From DATGKD01 sp035294855 (lineage in GTDB: Bacteria; Actinomycetota; Acidimicrobiia; Acidimicrobiales; UBA8190): a DNA stretch of 23,808 bases. The stretch is taken from NCBI GenBank assembly GCA_035294855.1, contig DATGKD010000153.1, positions 1 to 23,808 of the forward strand. The letters are read 5' to 3'. Position 1 is the stretch's first letter. Every line of letters starts with the position of its first letter. Both the position numbers and the translations under genes were made by a program. Under the pieces are notes generated by a model. That model did no database searches, was not told where the DNA came from, and was given only the letters and a program-made list of their open reading frames with translations. Positions 16,425 through 22,669 of this stretch are shown one piece after another.

Positions 16425-16442
16425 GCAGGGCGCCGGCCCTGC
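16425..16442 (+). terminator. 7-bp hairpin downstream of tRNA-Arg
   Basis: GCAGGGC and GCCCTGC flank the loop GCCG. It lies 115 bases past the tRNA and just before the putative promoter at 16479. It could end the tRNA transcript, although no T-run follows. Its presence also argues that the coding frame after it begins at 16492 rather than at GTG 16381. Confidence 0.35.
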
Positions 16443-16478
16443 GACCACATATAGCGGTGGGTTAACTACTCTTCGTGC

Positions 16479-16484
16479 TACTCT
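16479..16484 (+). promoter_or_regulatory. Candidate -10 box for a leaderless transcript
   Basis: TACTCT (TAnnnT) ends 7 bases before an in-frame GTG at 16492, exactly where transcription would begin. This spacing is the known hallmark of leaderless mRNAs in actinobacteria. The region around it (16449-16486) is unusually A/T-rich for this window. No clear -35 box is seen. Confidence 0.5.
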
Positions 16485-16491
16485 GACCCTC

Positions 16492-17277
16492 GTGGGCGGC
16501 GAGGCGGGAAGCCCCGGAAGCACAACGGCGGAGCCTGGGGCGCGCCCGACCGCCCTCGTTCTCCTGGGCGCCGCCATTGGGATCGGCCTCGGCATCTTCC
16601 TGTCGGCGCTCTTCGCCGGTTCGGCCTCGGCGGCCTCCACCCTCCCTGAAGGATCGATCGCCGGGAAGGCGGCGTCCCAGGTCGCCCCGTCGTTTGCGTC
16701 GGCCGCCACGACCCCGACGTCCGCGGCCGCCACCAGCCCGGACCTGTCGTCGCCCCCGGCGCAACCCGGCTCGCCGACTGCCCTCGGCACGGTCGCGGCG
16801 GTGATCGGTACGACCCGCTCGGCATTGGGACCGACAGTGCGGCCCGGTGTCTCACGGCTGCTCACGCTCGTGCCCCCGGCCGTGGCGCCCGATCTCCTGG
16901 AGGTGGCTCTTCCCGGGAGCGGCCCACCGTCGGCTCCGTCCTTGGGGCCCCGGCTGCCGGCCGTCGTCGCGCGCAACGTCGCACCGGCGCGACTCGCGCT
17001 CCACGGCACGACACGAGGCAACCCGAGTGCCGACGACGATCTCCGCATGCCCGCCGGTCCGCCCAACGCAGACCCGTGGGTGACGCCTTTCGCCCCGCAA
17101 CCGCCTCCCGTCGCGCCGTCGCCCGACCGGGACGTGACGTCGTCCGGGAGTCATCCGATGCAGGGCCTTCCTCCGGTGGCACTGCTGCTGCCAGTGCTCG
17201 CCGTCGTGGGATTGCGCCTGCCGAGGAACACCGCACCGCGGTTGCGCTTCGACCCGAGGTGGGCCTCGCCCGGTTAG
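16492..17277 (+). CDS. Exported or membrane-anchored Ala/Pro-rich protein of unknown function
   Basis: Not recognised as a known family. From GTG 16492 it has 261 residues. A hydrophobic segment at about 21-42 (LVLLGAAIGIGLGIFLSALF) is followed by AGSASA-AS, a plausible signal-peptidase site. A long Ala/Ser/Pro/Thr-rich region of low complexity comes next, then a second hydrophobic segment near the C-terminus (LPPVALLLPVLAVVGL) followed by a basic tail (RLPRNTAPRLRFDPR). The layout suggests a surface-exposed linker anchored at one or both ends. There is no LPxTG sorting signal and no cysteine for a lipid anchor. The frame is open from GTG 16381, but the promoter-like box at 16479 and the hairpin at 16425 favour 16492. 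It is likely co-transcribed with the secreted repeat protein 93 bases downstream. Confidence 0.6.
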   Translation: MGGEAGSPGSTTAEPGARPTALVLLGAAIGIGLGIFLSALFAGSASAASTLPEGSIAGKAASQVAPSFASAATTPTSAAATSPDLSSPPAQPGSPTALGTVAAVIGTTRSALGPTVRPGVSRLLTLVPPAVAPDLLEVALPGSGPPSAPSLGPRLPAVVARNVAPARLALHGTTRGNPSADDDLRMPAGPPNADPWVTPFAPQPPPVAPSPDRDVTSSGSHPMQGLPPVALLLPVLAVVGLRLPRNTAPRLRFDPRWASPG

Positions 17278-17349
17278 TGGGTTGCCCGCCGACAGCGGCC
17301 CACGCCCTGCGGGGCCGGCCGGGCTGTCGGCATCCCGCAGACAACCCAC
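17277..17349 (+). promoter_or_regulatory. Large structured RNA element upstream of the repeat-protein gene
   Basis: Two nested stems: GTGGGTTG (17277-17284) pairs with CAACCCAC (17342-17349), and GCCGACAGC (17288-17296) with GCTGTCGGC (17323-17331). An inner GGCCC/GGGCC pairing (17297-17301 with 17312-17316) is also possible. It begins on the last base of the preceding stop codon and ends 7 bases before the strong ribosome binding site AAAAGGAG (17356-17363). I do not recognise it as a known riboswitch class. It has no T-run, so it could be a leader regulator, an mRNA stabiliser or a terminator. Confidence 0.6.
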
Positions 17350-17370
17350 AAACCGAAAAGGAGAAACAAA

Positions 17371-18156
17371 ATGCGTAGCTTGTTCAAGCGCGCCCTCGTG
17401 ACCGCCGCGGTCGCGTCGGGTGCCTCATTCCTCGTAATCGGACTGGCGCGACCGATGTTGTCGACCCAGGCCGATGCGCAATCCAGTCAGTGTCCCGGTT
17501 CCGCCGCCGCACCTGCGGCACCGGGCGCGACGAGCTCGGCGTCTGCACCGTCCGAGCCGTCAGGCTCGACTGCGGCATCGCAGTCGACGCCGAGCGGGTC
17601 GGACTCGAGCGGTTCCGGACAGACATCCGGGTCGCCACCGTCGTCGGGAGGGACGGGATCTGCGCCGTCGAGCGGATCCGGAGGATCGCAGTCGAGCCTC
17701 GTCGCTGCGACCGCCCCGGTCCAGGTCGGCTCGAACGGCGGATCCGACAACGGCGGATCCTCGTCGTCCGGGACCCTCGTGAACGTCACGGCGCCGGCTC
17801 AGGTCGGCTCGAACGGGGGATCCAACAACGGCGGATCCTCGTCGACTGGCTCGCTCGTGAACGTCACCGCGCCGGCTCAAGTCGGCTCGAACGGCGGATC
17901 CAACAACGGCGGATCCTCGTCGACTGGCTCGCTCGTGAACGTCACCGCTCCCGCGCAGGCGGGCACCAGCGGCGCCACGAACGGCAACGGCTCGGGTAAC
18001 AACTCGAACACCGGACCGCAGTCGAGCCTGGTGAGCGCCACGGCGCCCGTCCAGGCCGGAAACGGCGGTGGATCGACCAACGGCGCCCCGTCGACCACGG
18101 GAACGCTGGTCAACGCCACCGCGCCTGTCCAGGCGGGAACGAGCGGGACCTCGTAA
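17371..18156 (+). CDS. Secreted Ser/Gly-rich protein with six LVNVTAPxQVG repeats
   Basis: No known family recognised. The 261-residue product has a typical signal peptide (basic MRSLFKR, hydrophobic core to about residue 26, cleavage likely after ADA at 36). A Ser/Gly/Ala/Pro spacer follows (37-109, with the only cysteine at 41), then six repeats from residue 110 to the end. Each repeat is a short hydrophobic motif LVxxTAPxQxG followed by a Gly/Asn/Ser-rich linker. The motif alternates hydrophobic and polar residues and might form short beta strands, as in extracellular matrix or adhesin proteins; that role is inference. No transmembrane anchor or sorting signal is seen, so it is probably released or wall-associated. 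ATG 17371 has AAAAGGAG 7 bases upstream, the best ribosome binding site in the window, suggesting high expression. Confidence 0.75.
   Translation: MRSLFKRALVTAAVASGASFLVIGLARPMLSTQADAQSSQCPGSAAAPAAPGATSSASAPSEPSGSTAASQSTPSGSDSSGSGQTSGSPPSSGGTGSAPSSGSGGSQSSLVAATAPVQVGSNGGSDNGGSSSSGTLVNVTAPAQVGSNGGSNNGGSSSTGSLVNVTAPAQVGSNGGSNNGGSSSTGSLVNVTAPAQAGTSGATNGNGSGNNSNTGPQSSLVSATAPVQAGNGGGSTNGAPSTTGTLVNATAPVQAGTSGTS
17698..18156 (+). repeat. Six in-frame tandem repeats (78-bp unit) within the secreted protein gene
   Basis: Units begin with LV at residues 110, 136, 162, 188, 220 and 246. Units 1, 2, 3 and 5 are 26 residues, unit 4 is 32, and the last is cut at 16. Units 2 (17776-17853) and 3 (17854-17931) are identical as protein and differ at only 3 of 78 bases, so that duplication is recent. 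All three changes are silent. Copy number may vary between strains. Confidence 0.9.
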
Positions 18157-18224
18157 CCGCACCACGTTCAAACCGTGTGGGCGCCCGGCGCAGCGGCGTC
18201 CACGGCTCGATCGACGAAGGGTGG

Positions 18225-18258
18225 CGCCCGCCCCTCGCTCCCGGGAAGGGGGCGGGCG
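18225..18258 (+). terminator. 10-bp GC hairpin after the repeat-protein gene
   Basis: CGCCCGCCCC (18225-18234) and GGGGCGGGCG (18249-18258) are exact reverse complements around a 14-base loop that contains TCCCGGGA, itself a palindrome. It is 68 bases past the stop of the repeat protein. No T-run follows. A likely terminator of the two-gene exported-protein unit. Confidence 0.5.
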
Positions 18259-18264
18259 ATCCAT

Positions 18265-18296
18265 CCACCGGTCGGTCCGGCCACCGGTCGGTCCGG
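18265..18296. repeat. Perfect 16-bp tandem repeat upstream of the GGDEF-EAL gene
   Basis: CCACCGGTCGGTCCGG occurs twice without spacer at 18265-18280 and 18281-18296. Each copy holds CCGGTCGGTCCGG, which is partly self-complementary. Further along, GCATC recurs at 18330, 18341 and 18350, the last within the palindrome GCATCGATGC (18350-18359). These might be operator sites for the downstream gene; no known binding protein is recognised. Confidence 0.6.
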
Positions 18297-18428
18297 CCGG
18301 GGGAGATCGCCGGTCAACGAGGTTCAAAAGCATCGGAATTGCATCAACTGCATCGATGCCACGAGCTTCGTCCCTGGGAACGGACCGCGATTCGGAACAG
18401 ACAGTTGACGTCTGCACCGAAACGACCG

Positions 18429-20729
18429 ATGAGAACGACCATGGCGGCCCCGACAGGAGAGCCCGATCTCGCGCCGCGCCCCACCGAGTTCGTGACCCTG
18501 ACCACGCACCTCGTCGGTCGGGTGTCGGGGGCGCTGTGGATCGCGTGTGGCGCCCTCGTCGTCGTCGCCGGAGGCCTCATCGCCCTACCGGTGGGTGCGC
18601 AACGCGTCGGGGTCGTCTCGATCGGACTTGCCGCGGTGAGCTTCGGCCTCGTGATCTGGAACATCCGGTGGGAACGCTGGCATCGCTCGGCGACGCTGTA
18701 CCTCGTCCCGCTCGCACTGGCGATGATCGCCTTGCACGACACCTTCACCGGCAACGACGGCTTCCTCTACAGCGCGTTCTATCTGGTGGTGTTCGTATGG
18801 CTCGGCCTCGCCCACCCCCCGGGCATGTCGCTGCGGTTCGCACCCCTGTTCGTGCTGGCCTACGTGCTGCCCCTGGTCTTGGCCGGGGATTCGGGAAGGA
18901 GCCTCGGCCTGGCGTCGGCGACGTACGTCGTGCCGTGCTGCATCCTGGTCGGCGAGACGGTCGCGTGGGTGGGCAACCGCCTGCGGACTTCCGAACAAGC
19001 CCTCGTCGATGCCGAAGCTCGCTTCCGGAGCGCGTTCGAACAGGCGCCGATCGGCATCGGTCTCGCCACCAGCGACGGGCGGATCCTGCGCGCCAACCGG
19101 GCGTTCGGAGAGATCCTCGGCCGCAGCCCCGAAGAGGTCGCGGGCTCGGCGTTGCGGGACCTGACCCATCCCGACGACTGGGAAGCAAACGCCGCGCAGA
19201 TCCGCGCTCTGTTCGCGGGAGAGACCGACCAGTACCAGATGGAGAAGCGGTACATCCATGCGGACGGCCATGTCGTGTGGGTGTCGGTCAGCACGTCGAT
19301 CGTCCGTGACAGTGCGGGTGAGCCCGTCTACATGATCGGCCAGATCGAAGACATCACCGAACGGCGCGAAATGCGCGAGCGACTCGCCCACGCCGCCGTC
19401 CACGACCAGCTGACGGGCCTGCCCAATCGTGTGCTGTTCATGGACCGCCTCGAGCTGTCGCTTCGGCGGTGCCAACGCAGCGACGACGCCATCGCGCTCA
19501 TGTTCCTCGACCTCGACAGGTTCAAGCTCATCAACGACAGCCTCGGGCATGAAATCGGCGACCGCCTGCTCCAGCGGGTCGCCCAGCGCTTGCGGACCGC
19601 ACTGCGCGCCGGGGACACCCTGGCCCGCTTCGGTGGCGACGAATTCACCGTCCTGTGCGACGTCCACGACCGCTCCGAAGCGCTCGAGGTCGCCGAGCGC
19701 CTCGTGGCCGCCATGCAACAGCCGTTGTCGGTGTCCGGTAACGAGATCTTCGTGTCGGCGAGCATCGGCGTGGCGTTGTCGACCGACGGCGGCGAGTCGG
19801 GAGCCGACATGCTGCGCAACGCGGACGTCGCGATGTACCGGGCCAAGACCCTCGGTGCCGCCCGGGTGGCGGTGTACCGGGAGGACGACCAGGGAGGCAC
19901 GATCGGCCGGCTGCGGACGTCCAACGAGCTGCACCGGGCCCTCGAGCGTGACGAGCTCGAGCTGTACTACCAGCCAGTCATCGAGCTCCGCACGCAGGCG
20001 CTCGTCGGCATGGAGGCCCTCGTCCGGTGGCGTCATCCGAGCCGAGGGTTACTGCTACCGGCGGAGTTCATCCCCCTCGCCGAAGACAGCGGCTTGATCA
20101 TGCATTTGGGGGCGTGGGTCCTGCGCGATGCGTGCCGGCAAGTGGCCGAATGGAGCGCGCGGCGAACACTGGCCGGCGAGGACGACACCTGCCCCGACCT
20201 GTCCATCAACGTCTCCGCCCAGCAGATTGCGGAAGCCGACTTCCCCGCCCAGGTGGCCGCGACCTTGGAGGAGACCGGGCTCGACCCCGACCGGCTGCGA
20301 CTCGAGATCACCGAGAGCACGCTCATGGGCAACACCGACGCCACGATGCAGACGCTGCGCGCGCTGCGAGACCTCGGCCTGCACCTCGAGATCGACGACT
20401 TCGGCACGGGATACTCCTCGCTCAGCTACCTGAAGCAGTTCCCGGTCGAGACCCTGAAGGTCGACCGGAGCTTCGTGGACGAGCTCGATCACGATTCCGG
20501 TGACGTCGCCATCGTGCGGGCGATCATCGCGTTGGGGGAGTCCCTGGGCCTTTCGGTGATCGCCGAAGGCGTCGAGCGCGAGGCCCAGGCCCATGAGCTC
20601 CTCCGGCTCGGCTGCCGTCTGGCCCAGGGCTATCTGTTCGGGGTGCCCTTGCCCGCGTCCGCGCTCGGCCCGTTCCCGACGGAGGACCTGGCCGCCTGGC
20701 AGCCAGGGCGCGTCCGCTCATCGGCCTGA
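18429..20729 (+). CDS. Membrane-bound PAS-GGDEF-EAL cyclic-di-GMP synthase/phosphodiesterase
   Basis: A 766-residue protein that can make and degrade the second messenger c-di-GMP. About six membrane segments occupy residues 28-180 and form an integral sensor not matched by me to a named MASE type. A PAS/PAC sensor (about 195-312) follows, then a GGDEF domain (about 320-485) and an EAL domain (about 497-745). GGDEF is intact at 402-406, and the product-inhibition I-site R393-x-x-D396 lies exactly 5 residues before it. The EAL domain keeps E529-A530-L531, LEITES (625-630), DDFGTGYSSL (656-665), KVDRSFV and IAEGVE (711-716), so both activities look possible. Start ATG 18429 or 18441; neither has a strong ribosome binding site. 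Longer reading to 18177 would cross the terminator-like region. Confidence 0.93.
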   Translation: MRTTMAAPTGEPDLAPRPTEFVTLTTHLVGRVSGALWIACGALVVVAGGLIALPVGAQRVGVVSIGLAAVSFGLVIWNIRWERWHRSATLYLVPLALAMIALHDTFTGNDGFLYSAFYLVVFVWLGLAHPPGMSLRFAPLFVLAYVLPLVLAGDSGRSLGLASATYVVPCCILVGETVAWVGNRLRTSEQALVDAEARFRSAFEQAPIGIGLATSDGRILRANRAFGEILGRSPEEVAGSALRDLTHPDDWEANAAQIRALFAGETDQYQMEKRYIHADGHVVWVSVSTSIVRDSAGEPVYMIGQIEDITERREMRERLAHAAVHDQLTGLPNRVLFMDRLELSLRRCQRSDDAIALMFLDLDRFKLINDSLGHEIGDRLLQRVAQRLRTALRAGDTLARFGGDEFTVLCDVHDRSEALEVAERLVAAMQQPLSVSGNEIFVSASIGVALSTDGGESGADMLRNADVAMYRAKTLGAARVAVYREDDQGGTIGRLRTSNELHRALERDELELYYQPVIELRTQALVGMEALVRWRHPSRGLLLPAEFIPLAEDSGLIMHLGAWVLRDACRQVAEWSARRTLAGEDDTCPDLSINVSAQQIAEADFPAQVAATLEETGLDPDRLRLEITESTLMGNTDATMQTLRALRDLGLHLEIDDFGTGYSSLSYLKQFPVETLKVDRSFVDELDHDSGDVAIVRAIIALGESLGLSVIAEGVEREAQAHELLRLGCRLAQGYLFGVPLPASALGPFPTEDLAAWQPGRVRSSA

Positions 20730-20902
20730 CCTGGACCGCTTCATCCGCCCGGACGACAACGGGTAAGGACGAGGGTGAGAAACTTTCGGTCCGCAGCGCA
20801 ACCCGGGACCTCTCGCTTCGTTATCACGGTGGGGCCGGGCCGGGGTGTGGCGGCGCGGCCGAGTAACGACCATGGGCGGCGTGCGGGACCGGAGGTGACA
20901 CG

Positions 20903-21352
20903 GTGGTCACCGAGTACGACGACAGGGCGACATGGACCCCTCCGGCGTGGTCGCGCCATGCCGCCGTGGCCTCTCTGCCACGGCCCAACGCCATGGCCGT
21001 GCTGGTGGTGGACGACGAAGAGGCCGTCCGGGTCTCGGTGGCAGACGTCATCCGCACGGCGGGCTACACCGTGATCGAGTCGTCGGACGGCGAGGACGCC
21101 CTGCGCCTTCTCTCCACGATGCGCTTCGACGCCATCGTCCTCGACCTCCACATGCCGCGGCTGGGCGGCGTGGCGATGCTGAGCGCCCTTCCGAAGCCGC
21201 CCCCCGTCGTCGTGCTCTCCGGCTACGAGCTCGAAGAGGAATCGCGTCAGCAGGTCGGCCGCGCCATCGTCACGACGCTCCGCAAACCGGTTCCCCCGAG
21301 CGTGCTGCTCGACGCGTTGGCGGACGCCGTCGGCCTCGAACGACAGCTGTAA
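20903..21352 (+). CDS. Stand-alone receiver-domain response regulator
   Basis: A 149-residue protein made of a CheY-like receiver domain after a 30-residue N-terminal extension. The acidic pair Asp37-Asp38 (VVDDEE), the phospho-acceptor Asp81 (IVLDLHMPRLGG), the switch Ser106 (VVLSGYE) and Lys128 (LRKPV) are all present. There is no output domain, so it would act through protein contacts or as part of a phosphorelay. No histidine kinase gene lies in the window. GTG 20903 has GGAGGTGA 5-7 bases upstream, a strong site; ATG 20991 would give a receiver without the extension. The 173-base gap after the GGDEF-EAL gene shows no clear terminator, so co-transcription is possible. Confidence 0.88.
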   Translation: MVTEYDDRATWTPPAWSRHAAVASLPRPNAMAVLVVDDEEAVRVSVADVIRTAGYTVIESSDGEDALRLLSTMRFDAIVLDLHMPRLGGVAMLSALPKPPPVVVLSGYELEEESRQQVGRAIVTTLRKPVPPSVLLDALADAVGLERQL

Positions 21353-21685
21353 GCGCCTCGCGCAACGCCGAAGGCTTCGCACGCGAAAAGGGAGCGCCGC
21401 CCCCGCGATCTCGGGGGGGCCGCAGATCGCTGGGACAGCGCTCCCGCCGAGCGCCGGACACGGGCGAAACGAGCCGCCCGTGAAGGCGCCGGGTTCTTCC
21501 CCCCGCGCTAACCACGCCGCAACCCCCTGTGCGGCCCCGCTCGTCTGACTGCGGAGGGCTCGTGACGCCGACGTCGGTCAGTCACACAGACGCTGTCATG
21601 GTCACCAGTGGGTGCTGGGGATCACAAGTGGAAAGACTGAGGATTTCGGCAGTTCTCGCCGCGGCGGCGAGCCGAAGGCGGTGCC
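21353..21685. other. Convergent intergenic region between the receiver gene and egtD
   Basis: The 333 bases separate two convergent genes and hold no convincing coding sequence. They carry the nested hairpin at 21390-21445 and a second hairpin at 21562-21585. In the second, GTGAC and GTCAC arms enclose the palindrome CCGACGTCGG. Both could end transcription from either side. Nothing else is recognised. Confidence 0.6.
21390..21445 (+). terminator. Nested double-stem hairpin downstream of the receiver gene
   Basis: GGGAGCGC (21390-21397) pairs with GCGCTCCC (21438-21445), and GCGATCT (21405-21411) with AGATCGC (21424-21430). Seven unpaired bases lie on each side between the two stems. An alternative local hairpin between the C-run (21400-21404) and the G-run (21413-21419) would compete with the inner stem. 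It begins 37 bases after the stop of the receiver gene. Most likely a bidirectional terminator; there is no T-run. Confidence 0.5.
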
Positions 21686-22666
21686 TCAGCAGTACGGCCG
21701 GCCCAGGGTGAGCAGGAAGTCGCCGTGTGGGGCCTCCCACATGGCATCGACCACGAACCCCGCGGCGAGCAGCTCCTCCTCGACCCCTGACCGGGTGAAC
21801 TTGGCGCTGATCTCGGTGAGGAGGTCCTCGCCCGCCTCGAATTCGACGTCCATGCCGAGGTCGCCGACGGGCACCCGCTGGTCCACGGTGGAGCGCAATC
21901 GCATCTCGATCCAGCCGGCCGCCTCGTTCCACACCGCCACGTGCTCGAAGCGAGCCGGATCGAACGAGGCGTGCAATTCCCGGTTGAGCACGCTGAGGAC
22001 ATTGCGGTTGAAGGCAGCGGTGACACCTGCGCTGTCGTCGTACGCAGCGAGGAGCCGGTCCCGGTCCTTGACGAGGTCGGTGCCCAACAGGAGGCGGTCC
22101 TCATGGGTCACGATGCAGTCCAGGTCGAAGAGGAAACGCGCCCGCTCCTCGGGGGCGAGGTTGCCGATCGTGCTGCCGAGGAACGCCACGAGACGACGGC
22201 CCTCGGCGGGCACCCGGTCGATGTGCCGATGGAAGTCCCCCACCACCGCATGGACGGCCAGTCCCGGGTAGTCAGCGGCCAACGCCGTCGCGGCGTCCCA
22301 CAACGTGCCATCGCTGACGTCGAGCGGGACGTAGCGTTGCAACGTGCCCTCGGCGCGCATGGCGTCGAGGAGCACCCGCGACTTGTCGCACGTCCCCGCG
22401 CCGAGCTCGACGAGCGTGTCAGCCCCCGAGCGGCTGGTGATCTCCGGGGCGTGTGCTTCGAGGAGCCCGCGCTCCGCGCGCGTGAGGTAGTACTCGGGAA
22501 GACGGGTGATGTCGTCGAACAGCTGGCTCCCGCAATCGTCGTAGAACCACACGGGCGGCAGCCATTTCTGCGGCGCGCTCAGCCCGATCCGAACGTCGCG
22601 TTCGAGGGCGGCGCGCAGGTCGACGCCACTCAGGTGGACGTCGATCGACGGTGCGATCGTCGACAC
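21686..22666 (-). CDS. egtD: L-histidine N-alpha-methyltransferase (ergothioneine synthesis)
   Basis: A 326-residue SAM-dependent enzyme that trimethylates histidine to hercynine, the first committed step of ergothioneine synthesis. It shows the YDDCGSQLFDDITRLPEYYLTRAE opening of the family in two parts (residues 42-50 and 51-65), the SAM motif ELGAGTCDKS (87-96), the histidine-binding FLGSTIGN with Asn169, and E285/S287 in TEISAKF. The last pair corresponds to the residues that hold the imidazole in the Mycobacterium enzyme. The length is normal. GTG 22666 follows the egtB stop after 3 bases (TGA-GCT-GTG), so the two are one operon and probably coupled. The expected egtC is not between them. 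Confidence 0.95.
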   Translation of the reverse strand: MSTIAPSIDVHLSGVDLRAALERDVRIGLSAPQKWLPPVWFYDDCGSQLFDDITRLPEYYLTRAERGLLEAHAPEITSRSGADTLVELGAGTCDKSRVLLDAMRAEGTLQRYVPLDVSDGTLWDAATALAADYPGLAVHAVVGDFHRHIDRVPAEGRRLVAFLGSTIGNLAPEERARFLFDLDCIVTHEDRLLLGTDLVKDRDRLLAAYDDSAGVTAAFNRNVLSVLNRELHASFDPARFEHVAVWNEAAGWIEMRLRSTVDQRVPVGDLGMDVEFEAGEDLLTEISAKFTRSGVEEELLAAGFVVDAMWEAPHGDFLLTLGRPYC

Positions 22667-22669
22667 AGC

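Noticed and set aside
16089..17066. An N-terminal extension of argS to 17066.
   Set aside because: It would translate through the tRNA-Arg gene and antisense to the exported protein; homologues start near MPVRPGLAVS.
17277..17349. Assignment of the structured leader to a known riboswitch (c-di-GMP, c-di-AMP, cobalamin, FMN).
   Set aside because: None of the conserved loop sequences of those classes that I know can be found; only the stems are clear.
17698..18156. Tandem repeats considered as a CRISPR array.
   Set aside because: The units are contiguous, in frame, protein-coding and without unique spacers; no cas genes are present.
16238..21352. A genomic island or integrated element at tRNA-Arg.
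   Set aside because: No integrase, transposase, phage gene or duplicated tRNA end is visible, and base composition does not differ obviously from the neighbours.
20741..21382. A 213-codon minus-strand frame opposite the receiver gene.
   Set aside because: The plus-strand receiver has all catalytic residues and a strong ribosome binding site; the minus frame has no recognisable domain.
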